Assembly: GCA_964352625.1 (NCBI GenBank) | Contig: CAYGSD010000006.1 | Span: 1-64,000 of the forward strand | Reading direction: 5' to 3' | DNA from: JAAEPI01 sp964352625 | Lineage (GTDB): Bacteria > Bacteroidota > Bacteroidia > Cytophagales > Cyclobacteriaceae | Length of the DNA: 64,000 nucleotides | Shown here: in pieces, positions 35,134 through 44,825 of the stretch | How the letters are laid out: the number at the start of each line of letters is the position of its first letter | Position numbering within the stretch: position 1 is the first letter of the stretch | Notes under the pieces: model-generated | What the model was told of the DNA's origin: nothing | What the model saw: only the letters and a program-made list of their open reading frames with translations | Database searches by the model: none | Made by a program: the position numbers and the translations under genes

Positions 35134-35637
35134 TTAGTACACCTTCTCTCCTTTGTTTAACCAAACGCCCCACACTCTACTAAAAGCATGAACTTTAGTC
35201 GTAGGTGTATTTTGGTCATCAACCACTGCCCTATCTTGGTTTACCCATTCGAAGATGCCTCCATATAAATTAGAAACATTCGTGTAGCCTGCACCCTGAA
35301 GTTTCTCAGCAATTTTCTCACTTCTATAGCCCACACTGCAATACACTACTATCTTCAAATCTTTTGATATTTCTTGAACTCTGGAAAGTTCGAAATCATC
35401 ATATCCAACCCAAATCGCCCCCTCAATTTTGCTAACCGAGTATTCCGATTTTTCGCGAGCATCCACGAACACAACTCCGTCCATTGAAACATCCGACACA
35501 GATAGTTCCTTGACACTGTGTGAGAGTATTTTGTCCAACATAAATCCATAGGATTTACTGCTAACTTCCTGACCGATCGATTTGAAGAATGACATGGAAA
35601 AGAGAATGAAAATTAAAATTCGATAAGTGAGTCTCAT
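35134..35637 (-). CDS. Secreted rhodanese-domain protein
   Basis: A 167-aa protein with an N-terminal signal (MRLTYRILIFILFSMSFFKSIGQ), placing it in the periplasm or outside. A single rhodanese domain spans about 45-140; the active-site loop is CSVGYRS with Cys100, and VFVDAREKSEYSVSKIEGA is the usual N-terminal strand. Rhodaneses move sulfane sulfur onto an acceptor; the donor here is unknown. It is 10 bp from the response regulator gene and reads in the same direction, possibly co-transcribed. Confidence 0.88.
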   Translation of the reverse strand: MRLTYRILIFILFSMSFFKSIGQEVSSKSYGFMLDKILSHSVKELSVSDVSMDGVVFVDAREKSEYSVSKIEGAIWVGYDDFELSRVQEISKDLKIVVYCSVGYRSEKIAEKLQGAGYTNVSNLYGGIFEWVNQDRAVVDDQNTPTTKVHAFSRVWGVWLNKGEKVY

Positions 35638-35647
35638 CTAGTGCCAA

Positions 35648-36019
35648 TTATGAAACCAACTCCTCGATGGTACGAATCAGCGATTTGTGATCTATCGGTT
35701 TGGAGAAATATCGACTAAATCCTTCGCTTAAAAAGCGCTCCTCATCACCAGGAAGTGCATAACAAGTCACCGCATAAATCGGCGCACGAACATACTTGTC
35801 AGATTTCCTAAGCTCTTTCATGACTTCAGTTCCGGTCATCTTTCCATCCCCAAGATTTATATCCATTAACACTAGGTCATAGTCAGATTCCTGAACCAGT
35901 GCCAGTGCTCTCTCCCCATTCTCGGCGATACTGTGTTTCTTGATAAAAGAGACATCAGAAAGCAGTCGATCCATAAGGAGCGCATTTATTTCATTATCCT
36001 CAACTGTCAGAATCCTCAT
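35648..36019 (-). CDS. Response regulator, stand-alone receiver domain
   Basis: A 123-aa CheY-like protein with no output domain. The acidic pocket is at VEDNE (7-10) with phosphoacceptor Asp53 (LVLMDINLGD), and FSKPID supplies the conserved lysine. The start is MRILTVEDNE: the longer frame adds 16 residues read from inside the kinase gene. The ATG lies 20 bp inside the 3' end of the histidine kinase gene, so the two are translationally linked and form a two-component pair. Its downstream target is not in the window. Confidence 0.92.
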   Translation of the reverse strand: MRILTVEDNEINALLMDRLLSDVSFIKKHSIAENGERALALVQESDYDLVLMDINLGDGKMTGTEVMKELRKSDKYVRAPIYAVTCYALPGDEERFLSEGFSRYFSKPIDHKSLIRTIEELVS

Positions 36020-38228
36020 GGTATAAAGGTAGTGAAACGGTGAAAGTAGAACCACGTCCAACTTCACTCTTCAAATTTAATTTTGCTCCTAGGAGTTCTA
36101 GAAACTTTTTGGCCACTGAGAGTCCGATCCCAGCACCCTCATATTTTTGATGAAGTCCGAAACTCTCTTGTTCGAAATCCTCAAAAATTCTTTCAAAATT
36201 TTCCTCCTTTATTCCGCTTCCCGAGTCTGATATTTCGACAAATGCTTCTTGGGCATTGTTAGAAATTTTGATTTCAATTCCTCCTTCTGAAGTATACTTA
36301 ATGGCATTATTTACAATAGCTGAGAGCGCGGAAACAAAGAGCTCCTTATCTACTTTGACTCGCAATTTATTCACTGATTCCTGTAGCGTCAATTCAAGGC
36401 CTTTCAATTTAGCCTGATGGAGGTACATCTTGTAAGTGAGTTTTGTAAGCTTGTTTAGCTTATAACTTTCCATATTCAGTCCCTCTCTCAACGTCTCCAA
36501 ATCCCCAAGACTGATAAGATCGGTCAGTTGCTTCAATATCCGTAAACTGCTGTCCTTCTGAGCTTCTAGAAGTTCTACCTGACTGGCGTCATCAATTTTT
36601 TCCATTAGCAAATCCGTCGCGCCCATTATGCCATTAAGTGGGGTTCTAATCTCATGACTCAGATTTGACAGAATGACTGACTTTAATCTATTCAGCGCTC
36701 TAGCCTTCTCTTCAGCCATTTTTGTGAACACCTCCGCTTTTTTCCGTTCTGAAACATCCATGCCATTTGTAAGAACAAATTCAACCTTCCCTTCCTCGTC
36801 AAAGACCGGACGATACATAATATCCAGCCATTGCATCGCGCCTGTGAGCAATGGACGCTCAATCTCTTTTCGATCAGTTTCTCCACTGAGAGCCTTCTCA
36901 AAAGAAGCTTTGTAGGATTTTTGAAATGCACTTGGCATCACATCGTGGTAGAAGACGACCTGCTTTTCCGGGTCTACGCCGTATTCCTTTTTTATGACTT
37001 CAACACTTCGTTTGTCGGCCATTACAATAGCTCCCCTAGTATCCAGCAAAAGGCTGTAAATGAAGCCATTATTGACCATGGCTTCAAGACTCCTCATGGC
37101 CCTAAGAACTTCATCTTGCAAAAGGATTCGCTCATTTACGTTGATCAGGTTTCCTATCATTCTTGTCGTTCTCCCTTTACCATCCTTTTTCCTCCAGCCA
37201 TGAACCTCATAGTGGTTGATTTCTCCGTTTGAATGAACTACTCTGTAGTGGTTGAAGTGATGATTTCCGGGGGCATGGAGCCCGTCGCTAAACCTCTTCA
37301 TAGCCTCGTCTTGATCCTCAGGAAAGATCAACTCCCTGAATTCTTCTAAGGGTACTTGAGTTCGTTCAGGATCAAGTCCTAGCATTTTCCTAAAAGATTC
37401 ACTGAAGAACACCAGGTTCTCCTTCACTCTATAATCGAACAAGCCGGATTTGACTCCCTGAAGAGCTAAGTTTTGGGTTTCGGCAAGCTCTTCCAACTTC
37501 AATAGGTATTTCCTAAATCTGGTCTCATCACTAGTAACGCCATTCACAAAAATCACTTTGCCCTGGTGCAGAGTTGGTGTTGCCTTGGTTCGAACCCACT
37601 TTTTACGTCCTTTCGTGGTGGTTATTTCTCCTGTATGATCATATGGTTTTCCCTCCTCATAGAGCTTTTCAATATGCCCTTTGATCTCCGATCTATAAGG
37701 TTCATCGTAAAAATTTAGAAACGTTTCTGAATCAATTTTTTCTCCCAGTTTCAATTCATGAATTCGGTAGACTTCATCCGAACAATAGGTCGTATTTCTA
37801 ATTGGATCGTGGTACCAAGCACCGGACTTGGACATTTTCGACATTTGGATAAATGCCTCATGTTCCTCACAGGATTTCGAAACATCAAACCCCACGAAAT
37901 ACACCACATCTTCTTTGACTCTTAGATCAAACTGGACATAGAATGTCGTCAAATCATCATCGACAAATCGTGTGATATGTTGGCTGATAAATCCCTGATC
38001 CACAGCTTTTTCAAAAGCTGCCTTGAGGTCAGATATGTCGTCGGCATGAGCAAAATCATACAGGGAGTCCTTAGTGATATTCTCTTCTGAGATGTTGAAT
38101 TTATCTTCCCACGCATTGCTGACCTTCAGCATTTTGGCGCTCTTATCCAATACACTGAGAATGATCTCAGAATCTAAAGAAAACTCTTTGAGTTCATCGG
38201 GACTAAAAGCAGGGCTCCTAACGGTCAT
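36000..38228 (-). CDS. Multi-PAS sensor histidine kinase
   Basis: A 742-aa kinase that senses a cue through PAS domains. About four PAS-like repeats cover residues 10-495; the HisKA region has LSNLSHEIRTPLNGIMG with His525, and the ATPase domain carries NNAIKYTSEGG, ISDSGSGIKEENF and GAGIGLSVAKKF. No TM segment or signal is visible, so it is cytoplasmic and likely detects a soluble or redox cue. The start is placed at MTVRSPAFSP, dropping 11 weak codons. Its partner receiver overlaps the 3' end. Confidence 0.93.
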   Translation of the reverse strand: MTVRSPAFSPDELKEFSLDSEIILSVLDKSAKMLKVSNAWEDKFNISEENITKDSLYDFAHADDISDLKAAFEKAVDQGFISQHITRFVDDDLTTFYVQFDLRVKEDVVYFVGFDVSKSCEEHEAFIQMSKMSKSGAWYHDPIRNTTYCSDEVYRIHELKLGEKIDSETFLNFYDEPYRSEIKGHIEKLYEEGKPYDHTGEITTTKGRKKWVRTKATPTLHQGKVIFVNGVTSDETRFRKYLLKLEELAETQNLALQGVKSGLFDYRVKENLVFFSESFRKMLGLDPERTQVPLEEFRELIFPEDQDEAMKRFSDGLHAPGNHHFNHYRVVHSNGEINHYEVHGWRKKDGKGRTTRMIGNLINVNERILLQDEVLRAMRSLEAMVNNGFIYSLLLDTRGAIVMADKRSVEVIKKEYGVDPEKQVVFYHDVMPSAFQKSYKASFEKALSGETDRKEIERPLLTGAMQWLDIMYRPVFDEEGKVEFVLTNGMDVSERKKAEVFTKMAEEKARALNRLKSVILSNLSHEIRTPLNGIMGATDLLMEKIDDASQVELLEAQKDSSLRILKQLTDLISLGDLETLREGLNMESYKLNKLTKLTYKMYLHQAKLKGLELTLQESVNKLRVKVDKELFVSALSAIVNNAIKYTSEGGIEIKISNNAQEAFVEISDSGSGIKEENFERIFEDFEQESFGLHQKYEGAGIGLSVAKKFLELLGAKLNLKSEVGRGSTFTVSLPLYHEDSDS

Positions 38229-38339
38229 AGTTAAAGGTAACCAACAATCAAATAAAATCATTCATCTGAATTAGGCATCCATCCATTTTGAGGGTATTTC
38301 CAAAAAGCCTTGACTAAGGTGTAACCAAAACCACTCAGC

Positions 38340-39323
38340 ATGTTTCGAATTTCCCTAACTCTCGCCCTATTTACTTTCGGTTGTCTTGCAGGTTATTCTC
38401 AAAAAAATGAAGTCTACTTCCCATACTTTGAGTTAATCAATTTGGAGCAAGATGGTGAACTCCAGTATTCGACAACCCGACTTCTGAAAACGTATGTAGA
38501 GTCTAGTAACGAATATTATCTAGTCATTCCATCTCACGATCGGATCACTTACCTGAACCCTGTTTCTACTGAAGAATCATTGAATGCAGCTCGTCAGGAA
38601 AACGCTGAATTTTTGCTCACTGGTGAAATTCACAATCTAGACGGCAGCTTCATAGTGTCTTTGAGCGTGTTCGACGCTAAAACCGGAGAAAAGAAATGGA
38701 GTGATTTAATAAAAGGAGTGTCAAGCGAGGACATTGATCCCTTACTTTCACGACTCGGCCGAACTTTTATGACTAAGACAAAGGCGAGAGATGACATTGA
38801 AATTGGAGAGGTTTCAGAATACGAACAAAAAGGAATAGAACTACAGCAGATCAAGGCCAATCATTATTTTGGTGTGATGGTGGGAGGAAATACAATCCTT
38901 GGCGAACGAACACTTTCTGGTTTCGGGTTGGCCTATTCCTTCGATGCTTCATCTGTCATTTTCAATGTAAATTTCGACTACTATTTTTCCTCTCAATCTC
39001 TAGATTCCGAACTCCAAGCCGATAAAATGGAACTTGGAAGTTTCAACTTAGGCCTAATGTATCCTATGAGCAGGAAGAGAAACACCTGGTTCCTTAGCGG
39101 CGGTATGGACTATAGTTTTGTGGAAATCTATCAGGATTCGCCGGATTTCAACCCCGACAGGACAGGTGGTGTTGGCTTGCTCGTTGGAGGAGGGTATCTG
39201 ATCAACAGAAACTCTACGGTCAATTTGAGGATTCACAGCTCACTATATTTCCCTACATATGATATGATTGGTGGGTATCAACCAAGTATCAAGTTTGGTT
39301 TGACAACTTCAATAGCTAAATAG
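38340..39323 (+). CDS. Secreted protein with CsgG-like region and beta-barrel C-terminus
   Basis: A 327-aa protein with a signal peptide (MFRISLTLALFTFGCLAGYSQ). Residues 25-150 have a layout seen in CsgG/TolB-like N-terminal domains (QENAEFLLTGEIHNLDGSFIVSLSVFDAKTGEKKW). The second half is a run of alternating strands with aromatic ends (FGVMVGGNTILGER, NVNFDYYFSSQ, WFLSGGMDYSFVEIY) like a small outer-membrane barrel. No enzymatic motif is visible. It stands alone between the divergent kinase and the glnS promoter region. Function unknown. Confidence 0.68.
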   Translation: MFRISLTLALFTFGCLAGYSQKNEVYFPYFELINLEQDGELQYSTTRLLKTYVESSNEYYLVIPSHDRITYLNPVSTEESLNAARQENAEFLLTGEIHNLDGSFIVSLSVFDAKTGEKKWSDLIKGVSSEDIDPLLSRLGRTFMTKTKARDDIEIGEVSEYEQKGIELQQIKANHYFGVMVGGNTILGERTLSGFGLAYSFDASSVIFNVNFDYYFSSQSLDSELQADKMELGSFNLGLMYPMSRKRNTWFLSGGMDYSFVEIYQDSPDFNPDRTGGVGLLVGGGYLINRNSTVNLRIHSSLYFPTYDMIGGYQPSIKFGLTTSIAK

Positions 39324-39328
39324 GTTTG
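39299..39328 (+). promoter_or_regulatory. Candidate glnS promoter P1
   Basis: TTTG (39299-39302) and TAGGTTTG (39321-39328) are separated by 18 bp, an almost ideal fit to the Bacteroidota TTG / TAnnTTTG promoter. It overlaps the end of the preceding gene, including its TAG stop. Confidence 0.5.
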
Positions 39329-39334
39329 AGAAAA

Positions 39335-39367
39335 TTGAGGATGCGGCACAACTAATTAATAGTTTTG
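39335..39367 (+). promoter_or_regulatory. Candidate glnS promoter P2
   Basis: TTG (39335-39337) and TAGTTTTG (39360-39367) are 22 bp apart. The -7 element matches TAnnTTTG fully and sits 18 bp before the glnS ATG, giving a very short leader. P1 and P2 may be alternative start sites. Confidence 0.45.
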
Positions 39368-39385
39368 CGCTTTCAATTTTAGCGC

Positions 39386-41062
39386 ATGGATACCCCCAAG
39401 AAAGAATCGCTCAATTTCATAGAGCAAATGATCGAAAGTGATCTAAAATCAGGAAAGCACAAGCAAATACAAACGCGTTTTCCTCCAGAGCCAAATGGGT
39501 ATCTTCACATTGGGCACGCAAAAGCCATTTGCTTGAGTTTTGGGCTTGCCGAAAAATACAATGGCAAATGCAACTTGCGCTTTGATGACACCAATCCTGA
39601 GAAAGAAGAAACGGAATACGTCGATTCCATCAAAAGAGACATAGAGTGGTTAGGTTTTGAGTGGGAACAACCAGCTCATTATGCGTCAGACTATTTTGAG
39701 AACCTTTATGAAATGGCCGTCAAGCTGATCAAAAAAGGATCAGCATATGTCGATGACCTACCTGCTGAGGAATTCAATGCACTTCGCGGAACACCCACCA
39801 CACCAGGGAAACCGAGCCCATTTAGGGATAGATCAGTGGAAGAAAATCTTGATCTATTTGCTCGAATGCGTGCTGGAGAATTTGAAAATGGAGCAAGGGT
39901 GCTAAGAGCGAAAATTGATCTCGCCTCACCAAACATGCACATGAGAGATCCCATCATTTACAGAATCAAGCATGCAGCGCATCACCGCACCGGAAATGAT
40001 TGGTGCATCTATCCTACTTACGACTTTGCGCATGGACAATCGGATTCCATTGAAAACATAACCCATTCCCTCTGCACACTGGAGTTTGAGGTCCACCGAC
40101 CTCTTTACAATTGGTTTATCAAAGAGTTGGAAATCTACCCTTCAGAACAAACCGAATTTGCTCGTTTGAATCTGGAATACACGGTCGTGAGCAAGAGAAA
40201 GCTACGCGAATTGGTAGAAGGCGATCACGTGAACGGCTGGGACGACCCACGAATGCCTACCCTTTCCGGGATTCGAAGAAGGGGCTTCACCCCAAAAGCC
40301 ATCAAGGATTTCATTGAAGCGGTCGGTGTGGCCAAAAGAAACAGCCTGACGGACGTTGGATTACTCGAGCATTTCGTTCGAGACGATCTGAACAAAACGA
40401 CCAATCGAGTATTCGGAATCCTTGACCCTCTCAAGGTTGTCATCACCAATTGGCCTGAGGACAAAGTAGAAATCATGACTGCCATCAATAACCCGGAAGA
40501 TGAATCGGCAGGGTCCAGAGAAATGCCCTTTACCAGGGAAATTTATGTGGATCAAGGCGATTTCATGGAAGATCCGCCTAGTCCTAAGAAATGGTACCGA
40601 TTGGGGCCGGATCGCGAGGTTCGTTTAAAATTTGGCTACATCATAAAATGCACTGGCTACAAAAAAGCGGAAGATGGAACCATTGAAGAGCTTTACGCCG
40701 AGTACGATCCTGAAACAAGGAGTGGCCAAGATACAAGTGGCAAAAAGGTGAAGGGAACCCTCGGATGGGTTTCTGTCCCGAATGCCGTAAGAGCAGAAGT
40801 CAGACTCTACGATAGGCTTTTCAAAACAGCCAACATGAATGATGTGGAGGATGACTTTAAAAATCACCTAAATCCAGATTCATTAACCATTGTTAAAAAT
40901 GCGGTTGTCGAGCCCTCTATGAAAACTGCTAAAATCGGAGATCAGGTGCAATTCGAGCGAATGGGCTATTTCAGAGTAGACGAAGACTCCACTCCTGATC
41001 AGCTAATCATGAACCGCACAATCACCCTTAGAGACACTTGGGCCAAGGAGCAAAATAAATAA
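39386..41062 (+). CDS. glnS: Glutaminyl-tRNA synthetase
   Basis: A 558-aa class I synthetase charging tRNA-Gln with glutamine. The signature PEPNGYLHIGHAKA (34-47) with NGY identifies GlnRS rather than GluRS. VVSKRK (267-272) is the KMSKS-equivalent loop. The C-terminal third is the beta-barrel anticodon-binding region. Length is normal for the family. Two candidate promoters precede it. Having GlnRS implies direct charging of tRNA-Gln. Confidence 0.96.
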   Translation: MDTPKKESLNFIEQMIESDLKSGKHKQIQTRFPPEPNGYLHIGHAKAICLSFGLAEKYNGKCNLRFDDTNPEKEETEYVDSIKRDIEWLGFEWEQPAHYASDYFENLYEMAVKLIKKGSAYVDDLPAEEFNALRGTPTTPGKPSPFRDRSVEENLDLFARMRAGEFENGARVLRAKIDLASPNMHMRDPIIYRIKHAAHHRTGNDWCIYPTYDFAHGQSDSIENITHSLCTLEFEVHRPLYNWFIKELEIYPSEQTEFARLNLEYTVVSKRKLRELVEGDHVNGWDDPRMPTLSGIRRRGFTPKAIKDFIEAVGVAKRNSLTDVGLLEHFVRDDLNKTTNRVFGILDPLKVVITNWPEDKVEIMTAINNPEDESAGSREMPFTREIYVDQGDFMEDPPSPKKWYRLGPDREVRLKFGYIIKCTGYKKAEDGTIEELYAEYDPETRSGQDTSGKKVKGTLGWVSVPNAVRAEVRLYDRLFKTANMNDVEDDFKNHLNPDSLTIVKNAVVEPSMKTAKIGDQVQFERMGYFRVDEDSTPDQLIMNRTITLRDTWAKEQNK

Positions 41063-41065
41063 CAC

Positions 41066-41118
41066 TTGGTTAAGTAAGCTGTCGGAGCTAAATTCCGGTT
41101 AGCTTAACTATTAACCAA
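41066..41118 (+). promoter_or_regulatory. Imperfect hairpin reaching the acyl-CoA ligase start codon
   Basis: Nested arms can pair: TTGGTTAA (41066-41073) with TTAACCAA (41111-41118), AAGCT (41076-41080) with AGCTT (41101-41105), and CGGA (41083-41086) with TCCG (41094-41097). The outer arm includes the A of the ATG. In an mRNA it could mask translation initiation, or form part of a weak terminator for glnS. Confidence 0.45.
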
Positions 41119-42758
41119 TGCATTTTCCGTCACCGATAGAGGCTTTTCTTCACTGGGAGTCGAAGAGCCCGAACCAAGTTTTTTTCCGCCAACCATTCGA
41201 TCGTAAGTTCAAGACTTGGACTTATGGACAAGCAGGTCAGGAAATTAGAAAAATTGCCACGGCACTTCAAGACCTGGGTTTGAAGAAAGGCGATCATGTA
41301 GCCTTACTATCTAAGAATTGTGCCCATTGGATCATGGCAGATTTGGCCATGAGTGCGGCAGGCTTGGTTTCAATCCCCATCTACCCCACCCTGAACGCCG
41401 AGTCCATCAATCAGATTTTGGTTCATTCAGAATCCAAAGCCATTATCATAGGTAAGTTGGATGATTACTCCAAGCAAAAGTCCGGCATTACTGACATCCC
41501 CGTTATTTCAGTAGAAGCATACGGCGAAAGCGATGGTACAAGCTGGGAATCACTGGTGCAATCCAAGGCACCAATGGAGCAGCCAGTCATCATGGAACCC
41601 GGTGACTTAATGACCATCATTTATACCTCTGGAACCACCGGCATGCCAAAAGGTGTCATGCACAAGGTCAGCTCATTTGCTCAGGTGGCCAACAATTTTG
41701 TGGATATCCTAAAGCTCACGGAGCATCCCGACGTTTTTTCTTACCTCCCACTCACCCATGTGGCTGAAAGATGCCTGATAGAGTACGTCGGCCTATTCGC
41801 CGGAGCGAAATTCACCTTTCCCGAAACCCTTGAAACATTCGCGGAAGACCTAGCCAATACCCAGCCGGAGATGTTCTTCGCTGTGCCTAGAATATGGGGG
41901 AAATTTCAGGAAGGTGTCTTAAAGAAAATGCCGCAGGAGAAATTGAACAAACTCTTAAAAATTCCAATTCTTGGAGGAGTGGTCAAAAAGAAGATAAAGA
42001 AGAAGCTGGGCCTATCTAGAGCTGGATTGGTCGCCTCAGGAGCCGCTCCTCTTGCAGTAAGTGTCATGGAATGGTATGCCAAGTTGGGCATTAAAATCAA
42101 TCAAGGTTATGGGATGACCGAGGATTGTATTTTGTCACACTATAATCTTCCTGGAGCAAATAAATTCGGCACAGTAGGGAAGGCAACCAATGGCGTAACG
42201 AGCAAACTATCTGGTGATGGAGAGATTCTCGTGAAAAGTGATTGCCTCATGCTTGGATACTACAAGGAGCCCGAAAAGACCAAAGAAATGTTCACTGATG
42301 ATGGCTTTCTTCGAACTGGCGATGTTGGAGAATTTGACCATGATGGCTATTTGAGCATCACAGGGCGAGTAAAAGATCAATTCAAAACGGATAAAGGCAA
42401 GTACATCTCCCCGGCACCCATTGAATTGGAGTACACCAAAAATACTGATATAGAGCAGGTTTGTTTGGTAGGAATGGGCATTCCCCAGCCACTTGCTCTG
42501 GTTGTTCCATCGGAACTTGGACACAAAAAAACCAAAGAAGAATTATCCAAAAGTCTGGCTGAGACGCTTCGACAAATTAATCCTTCTCTTCAGTCTTATG
42601 AAAAAGTGGCCAAGGTTGTCATAATGAAAGAGGAATGGTCAGTGGACAATGGCTTGCTTACTCCCACGATGAAGATCAAGCGAAACCAGGTAGAGAAAAT
42701 ACACATGCACATGTACAAGGATTGGTTTGATCAGGAAAATGATGTGATCTGGGAGTGA
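41118..42758 (+). CDS. Long-chain acyl-CoA synthetase (AMP-forming)
   Basis: A 546-aa adenylate-forming enzyme. The P-loop appears as IIYTSGTTGMPKGVMHK, the A5 motif as NQGYGMTE, and the A7-A8 region as LRTGDVGEFDHDGYLSITGRVKDQFKTDKGKYISP. Size and order match FadD/FAA-type fatty acid CoA ligases. Together with the acyl-CoA dehydrogenase at 12.2 kb it would feed beta-oxidation, although the genes are far apart. A hairpin overlaps its start codon. Chain-length preference cannot be told from sequence. Confidence 0.9.
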   Translation: MHFPSPIEAFLHWESKSPNQVFFRQPFDRKFKTWTYGQAGQEIRKIATALQDLGLKKGDHVALLSKNCAHWIMADLAMSAAGLVSIPIYPTLNAESINQILVHSESKAIIIGKLDDYSKQKSGITDIPVISVEAYGESDGTSWESLVQSKAPMEQPVIMEPGDLMTIIYTSGTTGMPKGVMHKVSSFAQVANNFVDILKLTEHPDVFSYLPLTHVAERCLIEYVGLFAGAKFTFPETLETFAEDLANTQPEMFFAVPRIWGKFQEGVLKKMPQEKLNKLLKIPILGGVVKKKIKKKLGLSRAGLVASGAAPLAVSVMEWYAKLGIKINQGYGMTEDCILSHYNLPGANKFGTVGKATNGVTSKLSGDGEILVKSDCLMLGYYKEPEKTKEMFTDDGFLRTGDVGEFDHDGYLSITGRVKDQFKTDKGKYISPAPIELEYTKNTDIEQVCLVGMGIPQPLALVVPSELGHKKTKEELSKSLAETLRQINPSLQSYEKVAKVVIMKEEWSVDNGLLTPTMKIKRNQVEKIHMHMYKDWFDQENDVIWE

Positions 42759-42878
42759 CAAGAAAATGCTTTAAAATCACCCTAACTCAACCGTTTGCGG
42801 CATTTTTGGCGGTTTAAGATTATCAATTTCTGCTTACCTTGTACTCGACTTCTAACTTAGAACCGAACCTAACCACGC

Positions 42879-44822
42879 ATGAAACCTCAGAGCCGAGTCG
42901 TCATAGAAAACGTGCAGCCGAATATTGAAGATGGCCACTACTACGCAAAGGGAATAGTTAACGATCCGTTCGTAATTACAGCAGATATATTCGCCGATGG
43001 TCACGATGTGCTCAATGCCCACCTTCTCTATAAGCCGTCTTCTAAAAAAGCATGGACAGAAATCCCATTTTCCCAGTTGGGAAACGACGCTTGGAAAGCT
43101 GAATTCATACCCACAGACCAAACGTATTATGAGTATAAAATTGAAGCCTGGATAGATCATGCGCTTACCTGGCATCATGGGTTGGCCATGAAGGTTCAAG
43201 CTGGGGTGGATGTTTCCGTCGAGCTATTGGATGGTATTGAGTTTTTACACAATCTGTCAAAACAGAAGCTGAAAGCTGACGAGAAGAAATTAGTAACCGA
43301 TGCTGTTAATGCCATTCAAAAGAAACAGTTTGACAAGGCAATAGACCTTCTCAAGGGTGATCAGATTGAAACTATAATTAGGAGATTTCCGGAGAAGAAC
43401 TTTAAGTCGACTTATGACAAAGGGCTTAAAGTGTATGCCGATCGTGAAAAGGCAGCATTCAGCACATGGTACGAATTTTTTCCCAGATCCGCAGGATCTA
43501 AAGAAGGTAGGCATGGCACCTTCAAAGACTGTGAAAAACACCTGCAGCGAATTGCCGATATGGGGTTTGACACACTCTACTTCCCTCCTGTCCATCCTAT
43601 TGGGGAAAAGAATAGGAAAGGCAAAAACAACACCGTCACCGCCAAGAAGGAAGATGTTGGTTCTCCATGGGCCATTGGGTCGAAGCTCGGCGGTCACAAA
43701 GACTTACATCCCGAGCTTGGCACGTTAGACGACTTCAAATCCCTTATCAAAAAGGCAAACAAGGTCGGAATAGAAGTGGCGATGGATTTTGCCCTGCAGG
43801 CAGCACCAGATCATCCGTATGTGAAAGCGCATCCGTCTTGGTTCAAGTGGCGATCAGATGGAACCGTCCAATATGCCGAAAACCCTCCAAAAAAATACCA
43901 GGATATTTTACCAATACATTTTGAAACGGGTGATCACAAAGAGCTTTGGGACGAGCTGATTGGCATTGTGAAGTATTGGGTAGATGCAGGGATTAGAGTA
44001 TTCCGAGTGGACAATCCGCACACCAAACCCTTTCATTTCTGGAAGGAACTAATTGAACAAATAAAAGAATACAACAAAGACGTTCTGTTTCTGGCTGAGG
44101 CGTTTTCCCGTCCAAGGATAATGGAGGGACTTGCCAAGGCTGGCTTCACCCAATCCTACTCCTACTTTACCTGGAGACATTCCAAAGCCGATTTTATTCA
44201 ATACCTGACCGAGCTTACCAAGACTGATCGCAAAGACTACATGCGAGCAAACTTTTGGCCGAACACCCCGGATATTAACCCCTATGAGTTGCAGGGTGCG
44301 AGTGACACCAAACACCTCATTCGCTATTTCATGGCATTCACGATGAGTTCAAATGCGGGCATTTATGGTCCGGTGTATGAATTGATGAAATCAGATGCAC
44401 TTCCCGGCAAGGAAGAGTACATGGATTCGGAAAAATTCCAGCTGCATACACACGATTGGAACGCCAAGAATAGATTGACGGCTCACATTTCAGTGATCAA
44501 TAAAATCCGAAAGGAGAATAAAGCTCTTCAGCGAACCAACAATATAGAGTTCTGCAGTATCGAGAATGATAACATCCTGGCCTACTTCAAGTCAGACGGT
44601 GCGCAAAATCACATTTTGTGTATCGTGAATCTGGATGAATACAATGCGCAAAATGGCTGGGTACAAGTGCCTCTTAGTAAAATACACATTGGTGGAAATG
44701 AGAAATACCTTGTTACGGATCTTGTTTCAGGTAGCACCTACCAATGGACAGGTGAGTGGAATTTCGTAGAACTTCGCCCGCCAGCACTTCCATACCATCT
44801 TTTCAGAATTCACAAGCAGTAG
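42879..44822 (+). CDS. glgE: Maltose-1-phosphate maltosyltransferase GlgE
   Basis: A 647-aa GH13 enzyme that adds maltosyl units from maltose-1-phosphate to alpha-1,4-glucan. Seen are STWYEFFPRSAG, HGTFKDCEKHLQRIADMGFDTLYFPPVHPIG with RKGKNN (GlgE-specific), the nucleophile region RVFRVDNPHTKP and the acid/base LAEAFSRP. The N-terminal 100 residues form the usual beta-sandwich domain. It heads a rightward operon (4-bp gap to the maltokinase gene). No trehalose synthase (treS) gene is in the window, so the source of maltose is unclear. Confidence 0.95.
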   Translation: MKPQSRVVIENVQPNIEDGHYYAKGIVNDPFVITADIFADGHDVLNAHLLYKPSSKKAWTEIPFSQLGNDAWKAEFIPTDQTYYEYKIEAWIDHALTWHHGLAMKVQAGVDVSVELLDGIEFLHNLSKQKLKADEKKLVTDAVNAIQKKQFDKAIDLLKGDQIETIIRRFPEKNFKSTYDKGLKVYADREKAAFSTWYEFFPRSAGSKEGRHGTFKDCEKHLQRIADMGFDTLYFPPVHPIGEKNRKGKNNTVTAKKEDVGSPWAIGSKLGGHKDLHPELGTLDDFKSLIKKANKVGIEVAMDFALQAAPDHPYVKAHPSWFKWRSDGTVQYAENPPKKYQDILPIHFETGDHKELWDELIGIVKYWVDAGIRVFRVDNPHTKPFHFWKELIEQIKEYNKDVLFLAEAFSRPRIMEGLAKAGFTQSYSYFTWRHSKADFIQYLTELTKTDRKDYMRANFWPNTPDINPYELQGASDTKHLIRYFMAFTMSSNAGIYGPVYELMKSDALPGKEEYMDSEKFQLHTHDWNAKNRLTAHISVINKIRKENKALQRTNNIEFCSIENDNILAYFKSDGAQNHILCIVNLDEYNAQNGWVQVPLSKIHIGGNEKYLVTDLVSGSTYQWTGEWNFVELRPPALPYHLFRIHKQ

Positions 44823-44825
44823 AAC

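Noticed and set aside
42781..42820. Terminator between the acyl-CoA ligase and glgE
   Set aside because: Only a 5-bp AACCG/CGGTT stem with no adjacent T-run after it.
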